A stretch of DNA of 64,000 bases from Larix kaempferi (lineage: Eukaryota > Streptophyta > Pinopsida > Pinales > Pinaceae), in NCBI GenBank assembly GCA_027924585.1, contig BSBM01000486.1:43828501-43892500 (forward strand). Direction: 5' to 3'. The translations under genes and the position numbers were made by a program. Positions 44,252-56,038 of this stretch are shown in pieces. The notes under the pieces were generated by a model, which saw nothing but the letters and a program-made list of their open reading frames with translations, was not told where the DNA came from and ran no database searches. Positions within the stretch are counted from its first letter, which is position 1. Each line of letters starts with the position of its first letter.

Positions 44252-45103
44252 TGTTGACACAAACCCAGTCAACAGGGGTTCCTAACACTGTCAACACCCA
44301 GACCACCGCGATCTCCCTGAGCACCGGACCAGACAAGTTTTACCCCATCCAGCAACACCTATAGAGCAAATGAGGTCTCACCCGAGATGTTCAAGGGAGA
44401 GTCGATGGAACCATGGTTCCGTCGAATGAAGGAGGATGATGCATCTCAATTACCCAACTTATTGCAACATTTCAGAAATAGATCTATGCATTTAACTCAA
44501 GAATCATTCACATTCATGTAATCATTCAACAGAACACATCATAATTGCGATAGATATAACAACAAAGCATTAACCACAGCAAGGAAACATTGCATCGTTC
44601 ATATATTCATATTGCGACATGCATTACCATAGATAAACAGGAAAACATAGGGATTCTGCTCAATAACTCGGTCACATTATATTAATTCCGCAAAACCCAG
44701 ATACAAAATATTCAGTCTTCAGGATTGGATCAAGATCTCACAGATGATTCAACAATCGTACTTCACAACAGACACATCTAACAGATACTTCTAGATCTAA
44801 GATACACGATCCAAGATGATTCAACACTTACAAATCTATGTCTATTTATAGGCTTGCGCCTTTACATTGCTTGTCCACTTTCTAACTACTTCCTAATCGA
44901 CACTTCAAAGCAAATGACCCAAAAACTATCTATTGTGGTCCAAATGACCCAAAAATCCACATACTGTGGTTCGACAGACCCAAAATTACATAAAGTATCA
45001 TCATTTGTGCTTGACTTTCCTCCTTTTGCGATATCTTCGGCCTTGCGCAGCATCCATGATGCTGCAGCCTGCGATGCTGACTTGTCCAAACCACCTACGA
45101 ACA
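44252..45103 (-). repeat. gypsy 5' LTR
   Basis: 852 bp, about as long as the 3' LTR (841 bp) and similar throughout, with scattered substitutions and a few indels. The LTRs look moderately diverged, so the insertion is not recent. Confidence 0.92.
44843..44850 (-). promoter_or_regulatory. TATA box of the gypsy 5' LTR
   Basis: TATAAATA on the minus strand, conserved at the equivalent 3' LTR position 33600-33607. Confidence 0.55.
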
Positions 45104-45527
45104 ATCATCATCGTCATCACCCTCTTTCTCATCATGATCTTCATTATCATCATCACCCTCTTCCTCATCATCATATAAATCATCATCATCGTCATCACCA
45201 TCATCACCATCATCGTAATCTTCATCATCTTCATCGTATTCATCGTATTCATCATCATCATCGTTATCACTCTCTTCCTCATCATCATCACCATCATGAT
45301 GATGATGACGATCATCATCATCGTATTCATCATCATCATCATCATTATCATCATCTTCATCATCACCATCATTATCATCATCTTCATCATCACCATCTCA
45401 CACTAGTAATGATTCAACAAAATTAGAGAAGCTCCTTATAATGATGAAGACGCTGAAGATGATGATGATGAAGATGAAGATGAAGAATCAGATGATGGTG
45501 ATGAAGATGATGAAGATGAAGATGATG

Positions 45528-45558
<31 letters not shown>

Positions 45559-45745
45559 GGATGATGATGAAGAGGGTGATGATGATGAATACGATGAAGA
45601 TGATGGTGATGACGATGATGATGATGAAGATCATGATGATGATGATGAAGATCATGATGATGAAGATGATGATGATGATGAAGATCATGATGAGGAAGAG
45701 GGTGTTGATGATGATGATGATGATGATGAGGAAGAGCATGATGAC

Positions 45746-45778
<33 letters not shown>

Positions 45779-46578
45779 TACCGTGATCATCGTTGTCATC
45801 GTCATCACCATCATCTTCATGGTCATCATCATCATCATCATCATCATATTTGTCATCGTCATCATCTTCCTCATCATCATCATCATCATCGTCGTCGTCG
45901 TCATCATCTTCATCGTCCTCATATTCATCATCATTGTCATCTCCCTCTTCCTCATCAACATCTCCATCATCATCTTCTTTATCATCATCATCATCATCAT
46001 TTTTATTATCTTCGTCATCATCTTTGTCGCCGTCATCATCATCATCATCATCATTATCATCGTCATCATATTTCTCATCATCATCACCATCGTTATCATC
46101 ACCATCTTATCATCATCCATCATCTTCATTATCATCATCATCATCTTCATCATCATCATCGTCATCACCCTCTTCCTCTTCCTCATCACCCTCTTCCTCA
46201 TCATCATCTTCTTCCTCCTCCTCCTCCTCCTCCTCCTCCTCCTCCTCCTCATCATCGTCGTCATCTTAATCACCATCATCATCATCATCATCAACATATT
46301 CATCATCATCATCATCATCTTACACTAGTAATGATTCAACAAAATTAGAGAAGCTCCTTATATCCAAAATTAGAGAAGCTCCTGATGATGATGAAGACAA
46401 TGAAGACGATGATGATGAAGATGAAGATGAAGATGATGATGATGATGAAGATGATGATGATGATGATGATGATGAATACGATGAAGATGATGATGATGTT
46501 GATGATGATGAAGATGAATATGATGATGATGAAGAGGGTGATGAGGATGAAGATCTTGATGAGGAAGAGGGTGATGAC

Positions 46579-46609
<31 letters not shown>

Positions 46610-47042
46610 TTGATGAGGAAGAGGGAAATGACGATGATGATGATGTTGATGTTGATGATGAAGATCATGATGAAGATGCTAATGATGGTGATGATGATGA
46701 TGAAGACCATGATCATCGTTTTCTTCGTCATCACCATCATCTTCATCATCATCACCATCATATTCATCGTCATCATCATCATCATCATATTTGTCATTGT
46801 CATCATATTCATCATCATCATCATCATACTCATCATAATCATCGTCGTCATCATCATCATCATCCTCATCTTCATCATCATTGTCATCTCCCTCTTCCTC
46901 ATCAACATCTCCATCATCGTCATCTTCAGTATCATAATCATCATCTTCATCATAATCGTTGTCGTCGTCATCACCATAATCTTAATATTCATCATCATCA
47001 TCATCATCATTATCATCATCATTATCATAATCTTCATCATCT
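45104..47042. repeat. strand-switching (ATC)n/(GAT)n array, right part
   Basis: Blocks: ATC 45104-45402; unique spacer 45403-45438; GAT 45439-45779; ATC 45790-46321; the same spacer again 46322-46383; GAT 46384-46709; ATC 46720-47042. The spacer (CACTAGTAATGATTCAACAA...GAGAAGCTCCTTAT) is repeated almost identically, so two higher-order units of ~0.9 and 0.7 kb exist, each spacer + GAT block + ATC block. GAT and adjacent ATC blocks are inverted relative to each other and share interruptions such as GAGGAAGAGGG / CCCTCTTCCTC, giving potential hairpins of several hundred bp. Turning points read CCGTGATCATCG and CCATGATCATCG. Long open frames in this block (poly-Ser, poly-Met/Ile, poly-Asp) are repeat artefacts. 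Confidence 0.93.
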
Positions 47043-47880
47043 AATCTGGGTCGTGTCCAGGAAGCACGAGGGGGACAACTGTTCGACTGAATGAGTCGGC
47101 TCTGTTATGGCAGAAGGAATAAGAAGCAAAATGAGAAAAAACAGTATTACACTACACAGATAAACACAAATATGCACAAACAATATGCAGGAATGCGAAT
47201 TGTTCTTCTCTATTAGTTGTGAACAAATAGATTGATTTCTAAATTGATAGATCGATGTATGTTACAAATTTATACATGCTTATATAGAATTCTAAGATGC
47301 TTGGGTGCCTGCCCATTACGTTCAGTTACAAAGAAGAAGTTAGAACGGTTCAAAAGTTCAACTGTTACAGTCGACTGGAAGACAGAGAGACAGTATGTCA
47401 AAGTTCGACAGTCACTGGTTGCATGTCGATGCTGCATCTCGACGTTGCGAAACTGTGAGGTTGCTAAACATGTCGAAGGTGCGGAGTGTGTCGCAGTTTG
47501 TCGAAGCCGAGACTCGTCGGAGTTGTCTCGAAAGTGAAACCTGTCGGAGTTCCATAGTTTGTCGAAGTCATGTCAAGTCGAAACTTGTCGAATTTGTATC
47601 GATACCGATGACTTGTCGCAATCGATGTTATCATTCGACAACAATGCCAACTGCGATGTGGATAAGACCTCCTTCCTTCAGAAATTATAGGACGAATGAA
47701 GCTTCAACTTCTGACGATCAGATAAAAAGACCAAAGCCTATTGATGGGCCTTAGGTAAGGAAAGCAGTTGGAATAATGCATGCATTCAACCCTAACTGAG
47801 AGAAAAAGGTATTCATGGAAGCAAGAAAAGCATATTAGGACTCAAAACCTTCGACCACAAGGGTGCAATTGCGAAGTGAT
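47043..47880. other. TCGA-rich non-coding stretch beyond the array
   Basis: From 47371 to 47640 the tetramer TCGA occurs about 13 times, mostly as TGTCGAA or CTCGA. A TATA-like stretch (TTATATAGAATTC) lies at 47280-47292. No coding similarity. It may be the LTR or leader of the gypsy fragment that begins near 47880, but no LTR ends were found. Confidence 0.4.
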
Positions 47881-49368
47881 TAGACACCTGTGTTAGATAT
47901 GCCGACCTCGTATGATGGATCGCGAACTTCTCCAGAACAGATAAGTCCTATCGCACAGTTTCTACAGAGCTGCATAAAGCTGCTGAGGCGTGGAAATGCC
48001 TTAGGAGAATTACAGAACATTTTGGGACATTACGAACATTGTAATATAGTAAACGATGCACATAGAGTAGTTCATCAAATCAAGAACCATAGAAGGACAT
48101 GAAGAGAAATGAGGCTAAATGCGCAGACTGGAGATTTTGAAATGAACCAGGCCATCCTTGACCTGGGCTCAGAGGTGAATGTGTTGGCAAAACAAACATG
48201 GGAATAGATGGGGAAACCGAAGTTATCTTGGTCTCCTATACAGTTTATATTAACTAATCAACAGAAGGTTATACCTTTTGGGAGGCTATCAAGTGTCTTT
48301 GTTGACATTGATGGAGTGCAAAGTAAAGCAAACTTTGAGGTTATTGAGATCATAGATGACAATAATCCTTATCCTTCATTATTGAGGATTGACTGGGCAA
48401 TTGATAACCTCACAATTATCAACCTGAAGAAAAAATAAATAATATTTGAAGGACCGGATATCATGGTTATCGCACCCCTGGATCCTTCACAAGGAACAAG
48501 GTATGTTGAACCAATACGAAAAAAATGTAGAGCTCAAGAACTTGATAATATCTATAAGATGACAGTAAATCAAGCAAATTACGTTAACCCTACAGATGAT
48601 GATACATTGAGCCGGAGATGTGATAATTCTTGCGTATCAGAATCAGACGCAAGACTGGAGAACTGGCAGAACCGAATGCATGAAGTATCAGCTAGACGAT
48701 GTGCGAAGATAACGAAGTCACTGCATTGGATTGGAACAGAGGTAAGTCCAATTCCTACTTATGATGGTTTGGGTAATATCCATGCATTCCTTCATGAATA
48801 TTTAGCATCAATTTCATATGAACATAATCTAGCAGCTTTAGATATAACATTGTGAGCTACACCAACTAGGTGGTGGGATGCACACAATAATAACTTGAAC
48901 ACATGGGAAGAATGTAAGCACTTAATGGAAATCCGATTTGCAGAGCAAATTGAGATTGTACAAGCAAAATACAATGGACAGACTGATCCTAGAGATCATA
49001 TAGAGTTTTGCTTGAAAGCATGGATGCATATACCAAAGATTGAATGGGTTCATATGTTTGTGCACACATTGGATCAAATACTGAAGAACTGGTATACAAA
49101 AGCAGAACTTCGCAAAGGCACAACAGATTGGAACATGATGATAAAGAACTTTCAATCAAATTTCAGTTTGAAGGATGATTGTCCGAGCATCAATGAGGCT
49201 TTACAGATCATCAAAAAGAATATATTTGATGATGTAGCGTTGCCTGTGTATAAGCAACCAGATTGGGAAATACAGCTGGAACATGCCCTTGAATTTTATA
49301 AATTCGCACTAGACGAAGATGACGATGAAGACCCTCGTGATGTGGATATACCTGAGTCTGAAATTATA
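47881..49368 (+). pseudogene. gypsy fragment: protease and second capsid-like domain (copy A)
   Basis: Same lineage as the minus-strand gypsy element. Protease: ILDLGSEVNVLAKQTWE (stop after E), WSPIQFILTNQQKVIPFGR, FVDIDGVQSKANFEVIEIID (48120-48440). Linker PLDPSQGTRYVEPIRKK. Capsid-like domain: NWQNRMHEVSARRCAKITKS, PTYDGLGNIHAFLHEYLASI, one TGA at 48853, then DPRDHIEFCLKAWMHIPK, WVHMFVHTLDQILKNWYTK, SINEALQIIKKNIFDDVALP (48463-49368). Homology ends after DEDPRDVDIPESE. RT and all else are missing. Confidence 0.85.
48653..49368. repeat. duplicated gypsy segment, copy A
   Basis: Pairs with 58026-58736 at high similarity; the homology starts abruptly at GGAGAAC inside the fragment. See the block entries at 50084 and 59299. 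Confidence 0.85.
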
Positions 49369-49440
49369 ATTTTTTTGGAAATCCATTATAATTTTTTTGT
49401 TTTAATCAACCTTGTTTTCGGGTTAGAAGTAAACTAAATT

Positions 49441-49512
49441 GTTAGTATGGTTGGTAGCATCGGCATATTGAAAACTTATAACCTCCACCTTAGAGTTCGA
49501 ATTCTCTCTTTA
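49441..49512 (+). repeat. tRNA-like SINE head
   Basis: TAGTATGGTTGGTAG (49443-49457) resembles a pol III A box and GAGTTCGAATTCTC (49493-49506) a B box, spaced as in tRNAs and followed by an A-rich tail (CTTTAAAAAAACA). The acceptor ends do not pair, so it is not a functional tRNA gene. Confidence 0.45.
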
Positions 49513-50083
49513 AAAAAACAAACTCGCAATTTATGGCAGTTAAATCCACGTGGCGAGTAAAAGCTCAGGTCTTGCAGAGTGTAGTTTAAAATAGTTGAAA
49601 TGCATCAACTTGTAAAAGGCTTGTACATTTCTTGACAGAAATTTAGCTGAAATGCATCCGCTCGTAAAACGCTTATACATTCCTTGACAGATGTAGGAAT
49701 TTATATTTTGGTGTATATAATAAAGGAGACAATGATCAACAAGTGGGATCGATATCTTATCTTGACATAATATTAAATTTTATCTAACCTAATATCCGCT
49801 GTAATATATAACTCTGTTAGCAAATTACTATTGGTATTACCGAATATGTTTTCACTATATGAAAACCGTAAAGTAAATATTATGGGAAAGTTATAATTAC
49901 GATGGGATTTATGTAAATGTTGTGTCTTCAAACGATAAAGGAATATATTAGAAATCTTTGTTTTATTTACATGAATGTTGTATAGTCGATGATGAGGGAG
50001 AATTTAAGTATAGTTGTTCTAAAATTATTACTCTGAAATTAATCTAATTTTGTGAGTTAATAAATTAATAAATGGAGGAATAT

Positions 50084-50708
50084 ATATATGTCATATTTAC
50101 TTTTTTTTCTTGCGAAGATGACGTATGGGAAACTCATCAATACTTCCCTACATTTTATGGATGGTAAGGATGGTAAACCATCAGCCAACAACAGCGGCTG
50201 GCCTAACCCCTTAGGACTCAAGGCTTGAACTCATGACCTCCCAATATGTCATATCCACTTATTTTTAAGAGAAATAAATGTTTAAACAAGAGTAATGTAA
50301 TGTTTAAATATAGTCAAAGTTTACGAAGATCTTGTAAAGCAGAGTATGTATTTCTTGAATCATATAATTAACCACTTTATCAAGAAGATGAAGTTATAGT
50401 TTATATATATATATATATTTCTTTAGTAATGCAAAATATCACATTTATTATTCAGAGAGTGAAGTTTATGTATAGCTAAGGTTAATTGTTCATGTAGTTA
50501 ATGGATATCTAATAAAAAATAAAAATAAAAACTTGTTTCTATGTTTGATTAAGAGGGTGTCACATTTTGAAATATGAACATGGGTTAGATAATGGGAAAA
50601 TAACAAATGGATATACACACGTGATTTGTATTTATAGAAAAGAAAGATTAATGGGGTATTACTTTGGATGTAGGAAATTAAAGTAATGGGTTAACTTAAT
50701 GGTTTAAG

Positions 50709-50745
<37 letters not shown>

Positions 50746-52820
50746 CACATTTAAAATGGCAAGTGAAATAGTCAAAGTACATTAATCAAAAGTGGCTTAG
50801 TATATTTAAGTTGTTTTAGCAATTATTTATATTAGAAGTGCATACTATACATGGAAAGGGTCTTACATAGAATAAAGTTTTATGTATATAGCAATAAAAA
50901 TGTGCTTGGGAACATTGGAAAAATATGATTATATGTGGAGATGTTAATGATTAGAAAATGAGAAAGCAGATATATGTGATTTAAAGGAATAATTATTTGA
51001 TCTTAGAAAGAAGGTAAATATGGTATGATTACCTTGTGGGAATAATCGTAAGAGGGAGTATTTCCATAATAGGGCAACCATAACTACCATATGATTGGAA
51101 TATTACTCTAATATTAGCAAGAACCATTCCCTCATGAGAAAGTAAATATGATATATTAAAGTTGTAATTATCAAGAAGGATCTCAAGTGGGTATTAAGCT
51201 AACCTACTCTTGCTTTAATGGTTAGATAATAGTTAAATATATGAACTTTAAATATAGTGAGTTCAATATAGTTGAAGAATTGCATTTATAAAAGCTTGAT
51301 AGCAACCTTGATACCCGGTGTCGAGTATTTGGCTAACGTTGATATGCTGACTACGTATTGTTGTAAATATCAAGTATCTATTTTGTTTTTGTCGGAATGG
51401 TACTTCCATTATGTATAAAGCTAATGATTTTATAATATATATAAAGGTTATATATATTTAATGATTAGGAGAGAGTAAAATTGATATGATACTTCCTATT
51501 TGAATGAAATTAACAATTGTTAGGAATGTCTATAATTATTGTTTAGAGAAAAAGCGGGATTATTATTGTACCTCCTATTTAAAGGAAATATTTTTATCAT
51601 ATATTTATTAATTAGAAGGAATAAGATTAATTAAAGGAAATGGGTGTGTTCTGGTCTTGTATTTAATGGGAAGAGAAATGGTTAGATAAGGATGGATGCG
51701 GTTTATATTTATATATATTTGAAATGTCAAAATAAAGTTGACAATATTGAATGGGTATTGTGAGTGCCTTGGTTATAATGAAGGTGAAATTAACAATGAA
51801 TTATGTGCAATCTAGTATTATACGGTGCAGAAACTTCGGTAAAAATGGTGGACGGTACTAAGATATATATTGTAGATATTTTGATAATGTATGATCCTTA
51901 TTAATACTTGATACAATGGTATATTAACTTAGAGTAGGGGATACTTATGATAAATAAGGGAAAAGGATTACAATATTGTAAATCCACATACTTGTCGAGA
52001 ATTCGACAGACTGTCGAGAGGGTTAAATAGACACAAAAATTGGAAAACAAAATATCAATGTTACTAGCATAAGGAGCTTAGCCGAACGAAACTAAATTTT
52101 TAACAAAAAAATGTTGTTAAAAAGAATAAAAAAGTACAAACCCGACATGACCGTGACGACAATAAAAGAAGAATTCTCAATCGGGAAAGTTTATTGAAAG
52201 GGCCAAGTGAAGACGATTTTTGTAAAACAAAGTATGGAGATGATCAGCATAATTAAATGAACTCAATGAAGCTAACCTCAATACATGGTCAAACCTTGAT
52301 GAAAATACAACTAGCTTGAGATAGAACTCGATGAGGTTGAGAAAACACATAGTACGACTTGATGAGTCTGTCAAAGTAGTCGTGTGACAACAGAAAGGAT
52401 GAAATGAGGTAAGGATGTGATAAACTCATTGATTTGGACATGATGTTATTGATGAAAGGACTAAGAGATAAATTTTAATATGTTCGAATAAGTCACTAAG
52501 TTTCGATGCCTCGAATCCTATCAAATTGAGAACCAACATTATTAAAACATTTATAGGTTTTAGAAGTAGTCTTATGAGAATTCGTTTTGGAATATTTGAG
52601 GGTCTCTCTTGATTTGTTAAATCTATGATTATATCTTACCCATCTATATTTGACTGAATATTTTATGATGTTTACCTTCTCGTCTTGGAGGGAAGGATAA
52701 CCAAATAGATTTGAATTCTTCCTTGGTTTTTCTATAATTATGATTTGATAACTATTGGGTGTCTATTGATGCAATATAGCTTGTATCTAATTTGGATATC
52801 GTAGATATTCGCAGATGACT
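50084..52820. repeat. large duplicated block, copy A
   Basis: Pairs with 59299-64000 after removing the LINE at 60697-62700; long identical runs and shared indels. Non-coding, AT-rich (SINE remnant at its left edge, (AT)n at 50710-50741). The block continues to the LTR at 53104 in this copy; copy B leaves the window at the equivalent of 52,820. Confidence 0.9.
50103..50244 (-). mobile_element. 5'-truncated SINE, copy A
   Basis: On the minus strand the body begins near a B-box-like GAGTTCAAGCC and ends GCAAGAAAAAAAA. Flanks TATGTCATATTTACTT (50087-50102) and TATGTCATATCCACTT (50245-50260) form a 16-bp duplication with two mismatches, typical of LINE-driven SINE insertion. The A box is lost by 5' truncation. 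Confidence 0.65.
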
Positions 52821-53103
52821 AGGAGGTATAGGAAATCTAAGTTGGTATTGACAATTATGAAGGTATTATTGGATTTGCATTACGCAAAATTATGATTGAG
52901 TTCCTAAGGATGTATTGGAACCATACTAGATGATATAGAAAACTAATGATTAGAACCACTAGTGCTTATGGCCATGATTGTTTGAAAAAAAAATGGAAGA
53001 GAATGACAAGAAGATGAGAATAGGAAATTAAAGTAAATCCTAGCATCAAAAGTACAAGAACAAAAATTAACTTTGAGACAAACTTTTAATAAGAGGGGGT
53101 GTA
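52821..53103. other. interior end with polypurine tract before an LTR
   Basis: Non-coding. AATAAGAGGGGG (53088-53099) directly precedes the LTR start, so the upstream block (50.2-53.1 kb) is probably the decayed interior of an LTR element. Confidence 0.5.
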
Positions 53104-53870
53104 TGTAATGCCCCTCAAACTCACTATGAATATTGTTATTGATGACACTTATTAATAAGTGACCTAGCTAAAGAAACCAATATAAATGACTGCATATATA
53201 TTGATTTAGAATAAAATTGTCGATCGATTAACAACGTATGTGATAAACGAATATGTTTCTAATGAATGGCTAATTTAATGATGATTATGGATGCTTATGA
53301 TTTTAATATGAAATATTGTTGATTGATTAGCACATGTGAACCCTCATGATGAAAGTCATATTTCTGTTGAAACATGGAAATAGAATTATGCGGGTGATTA
53401 TGATGTAAATCCAATTGCCAATTATATATGTTGCTTAACTATTAGCGAATGAATTATGATATGACAATTTTTTAGCAGTACTATTGATATGTGTGCTCTG
53501 ATTATGTGTACAGTGGCAGGTAAGGCAGTTTACAGACTAACTCATGATAGAACAAGAAAGGGGTTGTAGAGGATGGGAAAAACATACACAGGGGTACGAC
53601 GAAGGTGTCGACTCCTGATAGCATCCACTCACGCATTTGGAAAGCCCTTTCATCTTTACTCAGGGGAGCATGAATTCGTAAGGGGAAGACCATAACCTAT
53701 TGGTCACGTACGAGGTTGAGGGGCGCGCAGTAAGAATAGACTTACTCCTCGGTGCCATTAGTATCACATAGGGTGTAGACGGATTATTTATGGTAACAGT
53801 TCCTAAATCACTACATGAAATCCTAGAACAACAGTAAAATGAGAAAGTATTGTCAGAAGGGAACAACAAT

Positions 53871-54030
53871 GTGGTACCTAGAAAATTAAGGAAAGAAAGT
53901 CAGGAGGACCCGAGGATGTGGTACCTAGACAATTAAGGAAATAAATTCAGAAGGACTCGACTATGTGGTACCTAGACAATTAAGGAAAGAAAGTCAAAAG
54001 GACCCGGCGATGTGGTACCTAGACGAATAA
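53871..54030. repeat. 47-bp tandem repeat, 3.4 units
   Basis: GTGGTACCTAGACAATTAAG recurs at 53871, 53918, 53965 and 54012, a strict 47-bp period with point differences. Confidence 0.93.
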
Positions 54031-54060
54031 AGAAAATTGATAAATGAACACCCATTTATT

Positions 54061-54300
54061 TGGCATATAGAATTGCATTAAATTAATTGTGCATGAAAGG
54101 ACTATTTGTATTCATGTATTTGGCATATAGAATTGCATTAAATTAATTGTGCATGAAAGGACTATTTGTAGTTATATATTTGGCATATAGAATTGCATTA
54201 AATTATTTGTGCATGAAAAGACTACTTGTAGTTATGTACTTGGCATATAGTATTGCATTAGATTGTTTGTGCATGAAATGATTATTTATAATTAAATAAT
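54061..54300. repeat. 60-bp tandem repeat, four units
   Basis: TGGCATATAGAATTGCATTA recurs at 54061, 54121, 54181 and 54241 with exact 60-bp spacing; similarity falls from left to right. Confidence 0.95.
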
Positions 54301-55040
54301 TGAGAATAATTAAATATGGAGCAAAAGATGATTAGGAGTCATTAACTAGTCAACTCCACATGCACCCACTAAAATAGGGATTGGAATCCTAGCATCAGGG
54401 GACATCTAGGAGTAAAATGTGGGAAGTATGTGCACTCTCATGAGAGAGTGACACATGGGTAGGTAAATATTTGTATTAAATAATATTACATAAAAGAGTA
54501 TTTTTGCATGAAGCGACATGTATCGTACAAAAATTTCCTATTTAAGAAAGATGAGAAGAAGGAAAAAAGGACCCATATTGTTGGATGACTTCTATAATGA
54601 ATTTGAAATTCTGATTGTTCTTTCTATGGTGAGTTTGGCTAAGGATTCTGGTGAGGGGGATCTCATTTCTAAACCTTTGCAAGTGTGTGTCATCTACGAA
54701 CCCGAAGCTCGGGGGTGGCTATGCGACTGATTGCATAAGCCTACGGTTGGGTGGCGAAGCTAACGATTTCTTTGCCTATGGTTAAATATATTTTACCTAT
54801 GGAATCCAATGGAAGATGCAGACGGAAAAAAGTGCAAATTGGATCGGGCGATGACAACGAATCCTCCTTCGACAACAGAATCGACCTACGGTTGATAGGT
54901 TATGGTTTCATTTTTATTTTCTAAATTCAATCTTTAAATTATTGTATTTTTATATCAATGATTGTATCTAATCTGTTTTATATTAAGTTGTTAAGTTTGA
55001 TATTTAGTGTCGGAAGGGCCCCACAATCGGGGTCTCTACA

Positions 55041-56038
55041 AGTGGAAAATAAAATAATTTTCTGGACTCAAGCAAGAGAGCTTGAGTGGAAAAATTCCTA
55101 GACTCAAGCAAGGGATATTGAGTGGAAGAGAGAAAGGGTTGGTGATCATCAATGGAAAGACCTAAGTGCACAATTAAAAAAAACATCTCGAATACAAGAC
55201 GTTGTTTGATGTTTTTTGAGAAGGAAACTTTTTGACTAACAATCAAAAGATGAGTAATCTCAAAAGCTTAAAGCCTATAAGACCACGCATAAATTGGTGA
55301 TAGATCTCAAGGGAGAGTTTGGTCTTCAGCAGAGTGTTGTTGAATTCCCAAAACTCAAGGGATATTTTTTTGTTCAACAAAGTGTTGTTGAAGTCTTTCA
55401 TCTCCATGATATAACAATGAAACACAGGGTAAAAGCTGCCAAGTGAATGGCTATTGACTTCCCTGATGTTAAGTATTATGTATTCAAAAAAACACTATAG
55501 GTAATGCTAAATTAATCCAAAGATAAGGATGAATTGGAGATTTATCACGTGAAAATACATAATAAAATGCTACTAATTTGTGAATGAAGGGAATGTCTAT
55601 CGCAAGTTGAGGACTAGCTAAGAGTCCGAAAGTTAGAAGTGAAGGAGATCCTCCAAAAGATAAGTAAATTTTCTTTTACCTCTGCATTCTTTTGATTTAC
55701 ATTGAAGAAAATCATGTATCGTGTTGTCTTATGGTGATAAGAACATAAATTTCAATGAAAAACACTGGGATAGTTTCATGCATGGAAACAACAGTGCATT
55801 GCAAAAGAACTTATTACTTACATGCTGATAAAAAAATCGAAAAAGTTATGGTATGTTTATATTATGCTGAAGAATTTTGGAAGACCTTGTATGGTTGTGT
55901 AAAGTGCAGGTTAAGAAAGAAAGAGGAGCAATAAAAACATGCAGGAAGTGTGAAATATCGATGACAATTAAAAGACAAGGATAGAGGAACAAAATATTAT
56001 GAACATCGTGGACAGTGTTATTCTTAATAGGGGGAGGA
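55041..56038. other. decayed LTR-element interior
   Basis: No domain recognised. Contains a ~41-bp imperfect repeat (GACTCAAGCAAG...TGAGTGGAA at 55056 and 55098) and ends in polypurine tract AATAGGGGGAGGA (56026-56038). Confidence 0.45.

Larger units (their letters stand above)
33013..45103 (-). mobile_element. Ty3/gypsy LTR retrotransposon, full length (12.1 kb), inserted in the ATC array
   Basis: LTRs 33013-33853 and 44252-45103 both run TGTT...AACA and are flanked by ATCAT on each side (33008-33012, 45104-45108), consistent with a 5-bp duplication though the host is itself an ATC repeat. On the minus strand the order is 5' LTR, PBS, gag with zinc knuckles, protease, second capsid-like domain, RT, RNase H, integrase, extra ORF, PPT, 3' LTR. 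Many stops and frameshifts make it non-functional. RT before integrase defines Ty3/gypsy. The downstream sense ORF is where Athila-type elements keep an env-like gene; lineage is not assigned. Confidence 0.93.
53104..55040 (+). repeat. long LTR (1.94 kb), probable 3' LTR
   Basis: Begins TGTAATGCCCC right after a polypurine tract and ends GGGGTCTCTACA, so its ends are TGTA...TACA. It contains two tandem arrays (47 bp and 60 bp). No PBS follows, supporting a 3' LTR. The 5' LTR of this element is not in the window. Confidence 0.6.

Noticed and set aside
45439-46328. Long open frames rich in Asp/Glu, Ser, Met or Ile in the triplet array (including 32599-33130 and 46345-47044)
   Set aside because: Triplet repeats stay open in every phase and on both strands; no unique flanking coding sequence, start context or domain supports a protein.
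53871-54300. Direct repeats that could suggest a CRISPR array
   Set aside because: Units are contiguous tandem repeats without unique spacers, in plant nuclear DNA.
53104-56038. 53104-55040 and 56039-57240 as the two LTRs of one element
   Set aside because: Beyond the shared TGTAA...CCCTC start the sequences do not align, and 53104-55040 is preceded by a polypurine tract and not followed by a PBS.
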